Shown piece by piece: positions 22,740-32,975 of a stretch of DNA of 64,000 nt. Position 1 is the first letter of the stretch. The number at the start of each line of letters is the position of its first letter. A program made the translations under genes and the position numbers. The DNA is from Asterias rubens. Its lineage: Eukaryota; Echinodermata; Asteroidea; Forcipulatida; Asteriidae. The notes beneath the pieces are model-generated. The model was given only the letters and a program-made list of their open reading frames with translations, was not told the origin of the DNA and made no database searches. The stretch covers positions 3,596,001 to 3,660,000 of the forward strand of contig NC_047066.1 in the NCBI RefSeq assembly GCF_902459465.1. The letters are read 5' to 3'.

Positions 22740-24335
22740 CTACAAGGCTTTCTTGAACACTTCAATCACAACAGAAGACTCTGGAAACTTCAACTTACGT
22801 GGAGGTCCCTTCTTGACACCAGTCCAGAGAAGAACTTCTGTGGATCAAAAATACAATCACAGTTATCATTGAACCAGTAAAAAAAATTATTGTTCTGGTG
22901 AAGAAATTATAAATATAGTGAAAATGATTGTAATGGTGACAGTTATTGTTACGATGAAAACTTATCCTAATGGTGAATATCGCTCTGTGGTTTTTCAATT
23001 TTTCCTCTCAAAAACTTGACAACTTTAGTGACACGAAAACTTCTACAGGTAAATTATTTTACATACATCTTCATTCACAGTGTAGGGATTCATGTCATGA
23101 TCAAAACCCTTTAGCGTCTAAACATTGTACTATCTACTTACCAGACCCATCCTCTTTAAAGAGAGATATCTCAAAGCTCTTGGAGCGAGGCTTCGTTGGG
23201 TTCTTCTCTGCACCGATATCGGGGAACTCCGACTGCAATGCCTCAATAATCTGATCGGCATTGCGGCCGTACACGCGTCAGGAACGACTGTAAAATAAAT
23301 GCAAATAATATATGGCAATTAGTGAAATGAGTACTGGGCAATTCAAGTGTTCAAAGATACATGTTAAAAAAACAGATCAGGTTCTGCAGTGGCAGTGGAC
23401 AGCATTTTTTAGTAGGTTGAGGAGAACTTTCGTCTTTTGACTTTTATAATATTAATAGTATGGAAACCACCCCCAGCAAAGTCGCACACTACAAAGTCGC
23501 CTCCTAGCAAAGTCACCCCCTCACTTAAATTACAAAGTCGCCCCCTCTCAAGTTAAAGTCGTCCATGTCAAAATACTATATCGGTAGACATATATTCTGG
23601 AGTAATGTAATGATTTATTATTGACGTGACTGATTCATACAAGATACAAGATTACTGTTTACTGGGAGAGTACCTGGATCGACCTAGTGACGTATTGAGG
23701 TCATGGTATATTACTGCGCTGTGTGTATATAAAGTAGTACCTTCACAGTCCACTGACAGAGTTGCCCCCACGACTTTGTAGTGGCTAGTGGGCGACTTTG
23801 CAGTGAGTGGGTAACTTTACTGGGGGCGAGTTGACTGACATTCAATTATAGAGTCTCACTTTTTATGTCTGACCTGATCAAATGCAAGACGAATTTCCAC
23901 TAATTACACAATTGATTATGAATTAAAAAAGTATCTGATTAATCCCTCAATTGAGAAATTCCTGTTGTTAAAAAATTAGTGAAAAAGTGGCGGCAGGATA
24001 CGGAAAGTTTTCCCAAGCCCAGCAGTCAGCAGATGAGACTACACGAGTCTCACGACCAGGCAGTCGACCACCTCACACAAGGAGTGCACAGCGTGTCATC
24101 AAAATGCATGCACAACTTGATTGGGCGTCTATGGTGTTGCTATAGAAATTGACGGTATGACTTACCAGTGCTCAATCACAACTCGCATTTTACCAGAAGG
24201 CAATTTCTCCGACTCCGCTTTTCCCTTCTTCAACTTCTTGACGGTTGGCACTTCAGTTTTAGTTGATTGCCCTCCGTCATTCTCAGAGTTTCCCGCGGGC
24301 TCGCTCGAACGTTTTTTCCCACGTGGAGGAGCCAT
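22740..24335 (-). CDS. SELENOH: Selenoprotein H with in-frame UGA selenocysteine codon
   Basis: Three exons on the minus strand: 24335-24166, 23287-23142, 22837-22740. They join to 414 nt, 137 aa if the TGA at 23280-23278 is read as Sec. The N-terminus is MAPPRGKKRS, a basic nuclear-type leader as in vertebrate SELENOH. Exon 1 ends in VVIEHC, and exon 2 continues R-S-U-R-V-Y-G-R-N-A, giving the CxxU redox motif of the family. Exon 3 has WTGVKKGPPRKLKFPE, the most conserved SELENOH block, and a terminal TAG. Known role: a thioredoxin-fold nucleolar oxidoreductase acting against oxidative stress. All phases close; the only stop within the joined frame is the TGA at the expected Sec site. Intron 1 contains a fold-back repeat. 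A GTAAG donor at 22719 suggests a 3' UTR intron, and no SECIS element was located. Confidence 0.95.
23278..23280 (-). other. Selenocysteine (UGA) codon of SELENOH
   Basis: TGA in frame between TCC (Ser) and CGC (Arg), three residues after the Cys completed at the exon 1/2 junction, forming C-R-S-U. Conserved sequence continues for about 80 residues beyond it, so it does not end the protein. Confidence 0.93.
23467..23833. mobile_element. Fold-back repeat with AAAGTCGCC units in SELENOH intron 1
   Basis: The left end has several CAAAGTCGC units and the right end has the inverse (GGCGACTTTGCAGTG). The outer edges CCCCCAGCAAAGTCG and TAACTTTACTGGGGGC pair with each other. No coding content is visible. 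Confidence 0.6.
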
Positions 24336-24660
24336 GTTGTTTATGTACTAGCCCAACGCTATAACGCTAGAGGTCGCACTTCAAAAAAATAACAGCAACA
24401 AATATTGCGATTTGAGCCTTTTCGAAACGATAAGTTTCAGTGTTAGGCTTAATAAGCAGAACTACATGTACGGTAGAACAAATGGCAAAGCCGAAGTGGA
24501 AAATAGTTTCGAAAAGGCTTTTTTTACTTGAAACTACCAATAGAGGTCGCCCTTTCAAAAATGGAAATCACCAAAAATTTTGCTCGGCTATGAAGAAAAG
24601 TTTGTTTTACAAACTGAAGATTTAGCGAATTCTTTTGTCAACGCAAGGGCTCTTTTAAAG
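24336..24660. promoter_or_regulatory. Divergent promoter shared by SELENOH and MRPL57
   Basis: Only 325 bp separate the two start codons, which point away from each other. No TATA box was seen. Inside are inverted arms GCCTTTTCGAAAC (about 24416-24428) and GTTTCGAAAAGGC (24506-24518), and two direct copies of AGAGGTCGC (24369, 24544) followed by TTCAAAAA. One possible reading is that a short mobile element forms the promoter core. Confidence 0.65.
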
Positions 24661-27270
24661 ATGTGGCTGACTCTAGCTGTGATGGCTTTGCGCCGTAACT
24701 CTAGATACACCCCTGGTCGCCAATTTAGTGGGTAGGTATATGCTGTTGAATTACGTACAAAAAGTATCGTTGCGACGTATATTTCCGACACTTCATACTT
24801 GTGCTGCATGCCAAACGTGCACAGCACATATCGTAAATAGTAAAAATAATAAGCTGCAAACCAAAGTTATTACAATATTCTATACCTATTGATAACAATA
24901 GCGGATAGCTGCCATATATATACATCTAGGTCGTTTTGGAAAGATTTCCGTACCTATTTCAAATTATAGCCTAGTAATTGCATGGAGGAATATATGAAAT
25001 ACATAGTATTAATGGGATGATGGTATTTGTATCACAACACTACACAGACTCAGAGTTAGACAAGAGTTTAGACAGTTTAGTAAGAGTTACACACAGTACA
25101 GCAGTGACATTACACCAATAGACCCAGTAACTAGGGCGCTGTACTCCTTTTGAATTTTGTTTTTTCATTATCGGTCATAGTATGACCGACAATGACAACA
25201 TGGATAACTTTCCGTATGGTGCCACCACTTTTACCCTCATTTTTACAAAAAGGGATATCTCTTTGAGGTAAATTAGATACTATATTATTTCATATCGAAT
25301 GAAAAAGTGGTGGCGCCATACGGAAACGTTTCCGACAACATTTCGGAAAAAAGGAGTACATAAACATACCCAATGATTTGCACCACTTTTTCACTCATTT
25401 TTACCAAAAAATTAAACAAAAGGAGTAGCTCTGTTTTTTTTTGAGTAATTTAATTAAGTAAATTGTTATAAAGTCTAATTTTATATACTTATAATTTGAT
25501 AATTTATTATGTTATAATGAATGCAAAAGTGATGGCAGGATACAGAAATTTCACCAACATTTTATTTAGACAAGCTATGTTTATTATATAACCTTGTTTG
25601 ATCATTATGTAACTTTATTATACGAGTAAGACAGCACTTTCTTTTGACATTAAAACCTATACAAACCAAGTTACAACTTTTCAAAGTGCACCAAGTATTA
25701 CTCCTAGTCCTAGAACGTCTCCACACGATAGCGGAACGAACCTCATAGTTCTAGGAGTACCCGGGTATTAGATTTAGTATTATTAGATTTAGACTAGACA
25801 AACTGACAATTTGACAAACTAGACAAACTGACAAAGTCCAAAAGAAAATATGGGCGCTTGAGACTGAACACACACAACTTTATTTTATTGCTTCTGCCAA
25901 ATGTGTTTATCATTATCAGGAAACATCGGAAGTATCGTCCTGTGACTTCAAACATGGTCTACAACATGGTGAAAAGACTGGATGTTGAGAAAGAAAATGA
26001 GTCATATCTCTGCAAACCGTACCTGACAATGGTAGGTCAAACAAATTTAGTCATTCCTAAAAAGATATAATTGTTAAAAAGTCCTAATGGATGCAGTAGC
26101 CTCTATACAACTAACACAAAACATAAAAAACAATGAAATAAAACTGTGCAAGTCTCAAGCGCATTCAAACATTGGAATCCAATAACGAGCCCAAGTTTGT
26201 TTCCTTCAGGCCCTGAAGCACGTACCGGGACCAATCCCTCAAATGTTTGAATTTGCGCGAGACTTGCACGGTCTTTATGGAGCAAAAAAAGTAAAAGTCC
26301 CTTGAAATTTCTTGTGTGCCCCTTGGCTTGAGAAAGCCAATGTTCATGCCGGCCTTGAATATTGCTGTTGATAGGGCTCAACAATTTCCCTTTGGTAAGG
26401 GACTACGACTTCTTTAAGGAAAGTGTACATTTGTGTTGGAACTTTGCAGAGGGCACCACAGTAATACACCGATCCATTAAGCCGCGCCCATTTCTCATTG
26501 ACCAATCACAGCCGCGAAATCTGATCACCATTTGAGCCGTTTGGTGATTTTTGCTCTAATGGTGATCAGGTTTCTTGGCTGTGATTGGTCAACTTGTAAG
26601 GAGGCAGGGCTTAATGGATTGGTCTATTGCTGTGGGGGCCGTGGGTTACATGAACAAACCTCGAAATAACCCTCTGCACCCACAGTGATTGCAGTGGTGT
26701 CCTGTGCTTTCGCTGTGGTGCCCTTTGCAAAGTTCCAGTACAAATTGACACTTTCCTTATAGAAGTCGTAGTCCCTTACCAAAGGGAAATTGTTGAGCCC
26801 GTTCAAGAGCAATATTAAAGGCCTGCATGAACAATAGCTTTCTCTCTTATAAACGAAAGAGAGGTTGGTGGTAATACCATGTGAGTATCTCTTTTGAGTA
26901 GTGTTGGTTTTGAAAAGAACCGGTGGGTGACAACTCAACATTTCGGGAGAATGCTGGACTATGTTTCTGGATGCTTCATAAGGACTTGGCTCAGTGGAGC
27001 GAGATATCCACATTGTGTAACCGCAAACCTTTCTTAGATACTTCCAGCATGCAAAGTTTTGAAACCTACTAACTTCTTCAAAGTTGAATGTTAATACACA
27101 ATGATTGTCTTAATGATTTTATTCAACAGTCGGAAGAAGACGGCCATGCTAAGGAGCAGAATGCTCTCGAGTTCAAGGAGCTGCAGGACTTCAGACGTCA
27201 CAAAAACATGAAACCACATCGCTACCTAGCGGACCATTTCAGCCATCTTGAATCTTCCAAACATTGGTAG
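24661..27270 (+). CDS. MRPL57: Mitochondrial ribosomal protein L57 (mL63)
   Basis: Three exons: 24661-24731, 25920-26031, 27130-27270, joining to 324 nt, 107 aa (about 102 in human). The start MWLTLAVMALRRNSR is hydrophobic then basic, as a mitochondrial import signal should be, and runs into PGRQFSGKHRKYRPV, which matches the conserved PGRQWIGKHRR segment of the family. Further matches are MVKRLDVEKEN, YLTMSEEDGHA and the C-terminal PHRYLADHFSHLESSKHW. The codon split over intron 1 (GG/G) and all phases close. It acts in the large subunit of the mitochondrial ribosome. Its divergent neighbour is SELENOH. Intron 1 contains nested MITEs and intron 2 a large fold-back element. Confidence 0.93.
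25124..25363. mobile_element. GACCCAGTAACT element interrupted by a smaller MITE
   Basis: Starts GACCCAGTAACTAGGGCGCTGTACTCC-like (first 18 nt GACCCAGTAACTAGGGCG) and ends near AAAAAGGAGTACA. A complete 120-bp TTTCCGTATG element (25206-25331) lies inside. A non-interrupted relative is at 60348-60620. Confidence 0.55.
25206..25331. mobile_element. ~120-bp MITE, second complete copy
   Basis: Ends TTTCCGTATGGTGCC and GGCGCCATACGGAAA; the core matches 1540-1661. The GGCGCC at the right arm fits the family consensus better than the left arm. Confidence 0.7.
26366..26802. mobile_element. Fold-back element in MRPL57 intron 2
   Basis: The outer arms are about 80 bp: GGGCTCAACAATTTCCCTTT at the left and AAAGGGAAATTGTTGAGCCC at the right. 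A second inverted pair inside (GACCAATCACAGCC / GGCTGTGATTGGTC and TGATCACCATT / AATGGTGATCA) makes it a nested palindrome. No transposase is present. Confidence 0.75.
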
Positions 27271-27376
27271 CATTCGATCTGAAGCCTCTGTTTACGAACT
27301 GTAGCTTAGCAGCCTGAGAAACCAACTAAGCATAGAACCACGCGTCTGGCCTGGAATTATACGCAGGCCACGGAGG

Positions 27377-27424
27377 CCAGGGCCTCTGTTGCCCAGGGCC
27401 TCTGTTGCCCAGGGCCTCTGTTGC
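27377..27424 (+). repeat. 16-bp unit repeated three times
   Basis: Three exact head-to-tail copies of CCAGGGCCTCTGTTGC. Confidence 0.9.
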
Positions 27425-27488
27425 CCCTGGTCATGGTCTTGGTGCCCTTTCAAAAGCTCCCAATGGGAGACTTTCTGGGACGATAGAG

Positions 27489-27583
27489 GGCAGCAGACTT
27501 ACCGGGTAAATCCATTGTTCTCAGAATTATGCGCATGTTCAGAACTACGTAAACAATGGAAATTTACCCGGTATGTCTGCTGC
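27489..27583. repeat. Long hairpin
   Basis: The arms GGCAGCAGACTTACCGGG and CCCGGTATGTCTGCTGCC pair, with extension through AAAT(CC)ATTGTT against AACAATGGAAATTT, around a loop of about 35 nt. Confidence 0.8.
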
Positions 27584-30063
27584 CGCCTAGCGTTGGAAAG
27601 TCTCCTATTGACTTTAAGGTTTTCCAGTGGAAGCGCCCTTTGCAAAATTAACATGGCCTTGCCGTTTTTAAAGATGAAATTCCAGGCCTAACATTGCAAA
27701 CTTCGGAGTGATCACATCTTCCAAGGAAGGTCGCCAGGTTTCTTTAACGTGCACATTTCTTATCCTTGAAAGTGGGACCTGTACAGCTCCATGGAGGAAA
27801 ACAACCCGAGCCATTTTAACAGTCTGGTTTAAAGGCAATAAGCCAGGAATCCGAGGCCGTCAATGAATCGGTGGCTACAGCTATAGCTGCGGCTAGATTT
27901 CTGCGTCATCATGCATTAGTAACACCCTTAGCAACTGTTGAAGCCGTAGCTTTAGCCTCTAATTCAGACCCAGCATGTACTGCATGACTTTATTGACAGA
28001 CGACACAGATATTTAGGAGGCAACAATTGCTGTTGGTCATTTTGAGTGGACATGAAGTGCAAGGGGCAGGGACAGGGACAATGGTCGGGGACTAAAAGAT
28101 CCACTAAAAATACTATTTTCACAAATAAAAATTTTGGCCGTTTAATTCTGTGACAAAATTACACAAAAAATGTATGATGCAAAATCTATTTGTACTGATG
28201 AGAGCACCAACTGTTATGTGAAGCTTTAACCATCATTACTTTGCCACAAGTAAAGACTAGTGCTAGCGGAAGACATTACAACACTGGTATTGCTTAACAT
28301 ACTGTTACATCTAAGATAGACACATTCAGGCACGATGTTCTATTCTTCCTACTTAAATCTGACTTCCATTTAATTTTCCTTTGGAAAAATTTACAACATA
28401 GCCTGGAAAATCTATTAATCTATGTATTCCACGAGCACGCGTGTTATAACAAATTTATCTTCCAGTCTCACATTAACATTATTTCGCAAACACTGAACAG
28501 CATGCACGCGCAATGTTTAGAATGTAATTTTTGCACTGTCTGTATGCGGGTGTAGGTATAGCTTTTTATACTTCCCTCCAGTTCGAGCATCTGATTGGTG
28601 GATTAGTGCGTACTGAAAGATAAAGTGCTAATGTATGTGTACAAAAGGAAGACAATATGCAAACAAATTATTTTAAATTGGTTCCTAATATTTTGTAGTT
28701 TAATCCATTGAATGCACTAAAAAAAATTCAAAATTAATTTTAATTTTGAAGAAAAAACACTCGAGTATCCCCAGAATTTTGACGTCACAGGGCTGTTTTA
28801 GCAGCGCAATGATGTCAAAATTTGTATCGCGTTTGCAGAAAGTTTGAACCGGGCTTTAGTCGATTATGAATGAATACATAATACTGTACTCATCTGTTAT
28901 AGTCAATCATTAAATGTGCATCTGTTTTCTGAAATACTTGAGAGTCCTGTGCAGAAAAAAAAGTGCATGGAAGTGCAAAATATAGCTACCTTTTAATGTA
29001 AAATTATAAAAATTATAAAAAAAGAAGTTTTTGAGATAATAAAAAAAGAGAAGTGGTATTGAGTTTGTTGTGGTGGGTAGCTATATAAATGTGTGCTAGT
29101 TGCGTTTTGAAATGACCATAGTATTATCTGAAGGCTGGGTCACACTAAACTAATTCTCAAAACGTCCGAACCCGTCCTAATAAATCGTAAAATGGGTTTG
29201 GTCTGGCTAGAATGTATAGCTTTGGCCGGACAATACAATGTGACCCTAGTTTGTTAAATTCTGGTAATGATTGCATCTGTCTGTGAACCGGATGACCCTC
29301 CTACAAACAGACCCACTCTGTGTGCACACACGTACATCCATATGGCGCCTGACCGCACCACGTCCAGCACGTCTATAGACAATGTGACCTGTGACATGTT
29401 TACAAAAGAGCCACAGAGCCTAGACTTCCTGCAGACACAATTTGTACACAGCTCAATGGAAGAAAACAGAAAAAATCTAATATTTTATGGAGATATCACT
29501 GTCTAATTTTTATCAACTTTTGATATGATGAAAGGGGCCACATCTCAAAACTTGTCCAGCCTTTACTTTCACAACTCTTGGGTTTATGTGGAAATTATGA
29601 CACAAAATGTAAACTTTCCCATAGGACCAGTGCAGTATTTTGCCTGCCAGACTAGCCAAAAAATGTACAGGGTCCCACTTATTGTAAACAAAGTTCACAT
29701 GGTCTATAGTACAACCCAAGTACAGCAATTCCGTTCGTAGTACATCCTGGTTTTAAGTACGTTACCACTTTGTCTAATTGCAGGACGGAGTGATCACCCA
29801 AAATTTTGGAGCAGGCTCAAAGTTCTGGAGCACCACTCCCAATCAAACCTGTCTGGGCCAGTCCATGAAGTTAGTAAACAAAGTTTAAGCCTGTTCGGCC
29901 ACATTTTTGTATTTTAAGAACGTATTGAGAACGAGTTCGGTGTGATAGGCCCTTAAGGAAAAAAACAACAGGGAAGTATTCACCATAATGTTGATGATGC
30001 TTGCATATCTTATGGATACCTGTATATGCTGAATGCTGCAATTTTCATGTGCTTTTCAATTCC

Positions 30064-30437
30064 TTAAAGCCATTGGACCCTTTCGGTAAACAGTGTTGTC
30101 CAAGGCCCACACTTTGTGTACCACAACTTCAATATCAAATAACAAACCTGTGAAAATTTAGGCTCAATCGGTCATCGGAGTCGGGAGAAAATAACGGAAA
30201 AACCCACCCTTTTTTCTGCGCGTTTCGCCGTGTCATGACATGTGGTTAAAATAAATCCGTAATTCTCGTTAACGAGAATTTATATTGTTTTGCTGTTTTC
30301 TCAAAAAGTAAAGCATTTCATGGAATAATATTTCAAGAGAAGTCTTTCACCATTGCCTTCTGTAAACCCTGTAAGTTATTTGTAAATCTGTGAACTTTTT
30401 TTTTTTTTTCTGAACCGAAAGGGCCCAATGGCTTTAA
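30064..30437 (+). mobile_element. TTAA-flanked inverted-repeat element, family C, copy 1
   Basis: Ends TTAAAGCCATTGGACCC and GGGCCCAATGGCTTTAA. The left half (AACAAACCTGTGAAAATTT, CAATCGGTCATCGGAG) resembles family A in reverse orientation. The right half (AAACCCTGTAAGTTA and TGTAAATCTGTGAA) resembles family B. A palindrome ATTCTCGTTAACGAGAAT lies between. Confidence 0.85.
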
Positions 30438-30787
30438 GCTAAACAAACAGCTTTATAAAATTTGATTCTATGCAAATACTTGTGAACCTTTTCTTTGCAG
30501 AGAAAACAAAAAAATTATAAACAAATTTACAGTATAAAATATTAATCACAAATTTGTGTCTGCGTATTATAATAAATTCTATATCTGAGAAAAAAATAAT
30601 TTGAAATGTCTAAAGATTAATAATAACGATATCTAAAATATATAAATATACCCTCTCGTTTTAGATAAATCTTAGTTGAAATAAACCTTGGCATTTTCCA
30701 CAGATTATCAAGAGCGATAAATAAGTTCTTGAGTTGAGAATGGAATGCGTAAATAATTCAGATATAAACTAACAATTAAACTAAAAA

Positions 30788-30945
30788 TTATTTTTGGTTT
30801 TACCCTTACACCAATGTGTTTTCCGAGCTCTGTGAAAACAAAACAAATCACAGGCATGTTACTCGGGTGGGATTCGAACCCAAGACCTTTGCGATTCTAG
30901 AGCAGTGTCATATTAACTAGACCACCGTGATTGCCCAGTGGCTAG
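30788..30945 (-). mobile_element. tRNA-derived SINE, family 2
   Basis: Minus-strand copy with head GGGTTCGAATCCCACCCG and the CTGTGATTTGTTTTG body. The A-arm region is diverged. Confidence 0.7.
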
Positions 30946-31059
30946 AGGCATCAGGGACAAAGAATACTATTTTTGGGTTTACCCTTACACAAAAACATTA
31001 ATAAAAATGTTGTTTTTTATGGCGCTCCAAATAACTTAATTTTTGTCCATTTTGTTTCT

Positions 31060-31560
31060 TGGTTGTCTGGTGCAAGTGACTCACTATATATAAGTGTCTT
31101 GTACATTGTCCCCTGACACACAATTTTTTGTGTGTGTATCGCACGTAAAAGAACCCAGTGCAAAAAGGTAAGGAGTTCGCCCCGGTGTTCCTGGTTTGAT
31201 TGGCTGCGTATTGTGCTACAGCACCTAGTAAACCCCCAGCCGTAACACTTGTGTCCTTAAGCTTAACCATTGCTTCGTCCTTCGGATGGGACGTAAAGCC
31301 GTTGGTCCCATGTGTTGTGTAACGCATGTAAAAGAACCCAGTGCATGCACTTATCGAAAAGAGAAGGGGTTTGCCCCGGTGTTCCTGGCTGTGGCTGCTG
31401 TATGCGCTGTAGCACCATGTTAACCATTACATGGTGTGCTAAGGATTAGGGCTCATAATTTCAAAATCTTCGTCCTGACTCGCCTTGCAGTAAAAATAAT
31501 TAGCCCTTTGTATCCTTTGGAAAAGGCACGTTATATACGTTCATTATTAAACCATTACAT
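31060..31560 (+). mobile_element. Two partial tandem copies of SINE family 1
   Basis: The conserved block GTAAAAGAACCCAGTGCA occurs twice (about 31145 and 31326), each followed by a GCCCCGGTGTTCCTGG segment. The second copy also has the CTTCGGATGGGACGTAAAG core. The tRNA-like heads are missing or truncated. Confidence 0.75.
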
Positions 31561-31571
31561 GGTGCTAACGT

Positions 31572-31791
31572 GGTCCCATATAGACGATGTGACCTCTGAC
31601 GTCACACGAAAACCATAACATGATTCGTGCGCATACTGCCGGACAAAACCTCTGTGTTTTGGCAGCCAGCTAGAAAGTGTATGCAATCTTACCATGACTA
31701 CGTGTCTTTTTGCCCGGCGAAACGTGACGTATACAGTGTTTTTTCAACAGAGGGCGGTTTAAATGTAAACACGGGTCACATCGTCTATACC
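31572..31791. mobile_element. MITE with TATAGACGATGTGACC terminal repeats
   Basis: Left end CCCATATAGACGATGTGACC, right end GGTCACATCGTCTATACC, about 220 bp apart, with no coding potential. Confidence 0.7.
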
Positions 31792-32155
31792 TTACAGGAA
31801 AACACTGAATGTATGAAGCGCTTTGAGCATCACCGAGTGACAGATATGAGCGTTATAGTAGAAGCCACTATTAAACGTTTTGCATTCTGAGCCAAATACA
31901 GTATGTTTTGTACAGTATTTTAAAACACTTTTGTACTGGGTGGGGGGGGGGGGCCCAAAGTGGTTAGGCTAGACAATGCCAACTTCCATCCTAACCAGGG
32001 AAATGTCTCACCAGTTCCCTGTGATCCTTACCGATGGTTGTACGCCATTATTATGCAGCAGTTAACTCCCTCGTTTTAAATCACTCATCACAATCTTGAC
32101 ATCCAGGCCTCAGGATCTGATCTGTGCCATTCAAAGATGGAAAAGAAAGCAATGT
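31792..32155. other. Spacer, no gene recognised
   Basis: Holds a poly-G run at about 31941-31954. A possible extra 3' exon of AIFM3 (minus strand, acceptor ATCACAG near 32018) is discussed under findings. Confidence 0.3.
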
Positions 32156-32500
32156 TTAAAGACACTGGACACTATTGGCAACTACTACTCAAAATAAGTG
32201 TTAGTATAAAAAATTACTTGGTAATGACAATGGAGAGCAGTTACTTCTGTTGATAGTTTAAAACATTGTCAGAAGCGACTCCCTCTGAAGTAACATAATT
32301 TTTGAGAGAGAGGTAGTTTCTCTCACTCGAATTTTAAAAGACTTCTGCCCACAGTATTCACTCACAAACAGAGAGCAACCCTCATGCATAAATCATTTCT
32401 CAGATTCAAATGTTCTTGACTGAAAAATTATCCAAACCACTAAGAAGGGTAGTCTTTCAAAAAAAAAATAGTTTAGACTACCAACAGCTGCAGTGCTTCT
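32156..32500 (+). mobile_element. Family A relative, 3' truncated
   Basis: Starts TTAAAGACACTGGACACT and contains the AGCGACTCCCTCTGAAG segment, then decays. The right end near 32500 is only a poor match. Confidence 0.65.
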
Positions 32501-32595
32501 AGCCAAGTTTGTATGGTACTATTGCAGTATTTACCGATCTAAGATAATGTCATAGATTGGAAAAAAATACTCAAAAAAATAACGTCCGTAAAAAC

Positions 32596-32946
32596 TTGAA
32601 GGGTTTTGATACCTTTAGTAGATCAAGTTTTTTAGCCATGAGATGAATCACTAGTTACTGTGAATGGAGATGTATGTAAACAAAATTTGCGTGCTTCATT
32701 TGTCATCAAGGTACAAAAACAAACAATGGAAATCACAGAGCTATGTTTTCAGAAGAGTCGCGTAAATCCCTTGTACAAGCTAAAATAATTTTTGTGAAGT
32801 TATTTTACTCATTTGTCAAAAACCACAGGACCCCAGCAAGTAATATTTTAAGGGAAGCTTTCTACCATCATTATCCTTAAACCGTTTAATGTAAATCTGT
32901 GGATGTTCGTGTTTTGTGTCATACAAAAAGTACCCAGACCCTTTAA
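32596..32946. mobile_element. TTAA-flanked element, family B, copy 1
   Basis: Right end AGTACCCAGACCCTTTAA with the family B block GTAATATTTTAAGGGAAGC. The left end has decayed to TTGAAGGGTTTTGATACC. It ends 29 nt from the AIFM3 stop codon, so it lies within the expected AIFM3 3' UTR. Confidence 0.7.
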
Positions 32947-32975
32947 GCTGAGGAAACTGAAGGAAGTTGTTTTAC

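Larger units (their letters stand above)
27271..30063. other. Intergenic spacer, no gene recognised
   Basis: Downstream of MRPL57. It contains a 16-bp triplicate (27377-27424), a hairpin (27489-27583) and otherwise AT-rich DNA. Short open frames near 27389-27691 and 29267-29506 have no recognisable domain or splice support. Confidence 0.4.

Noticed and set aside
26624-27013. 129-codon minus-strand open frame
   Set aside because: Falls partly within the fold-back element and has no domain or splice support.
29267-29506. 79-codon plus-strand open frame
   Set aside because: Composition and lack of any domain suggest chance; no flanking splice sites of note.
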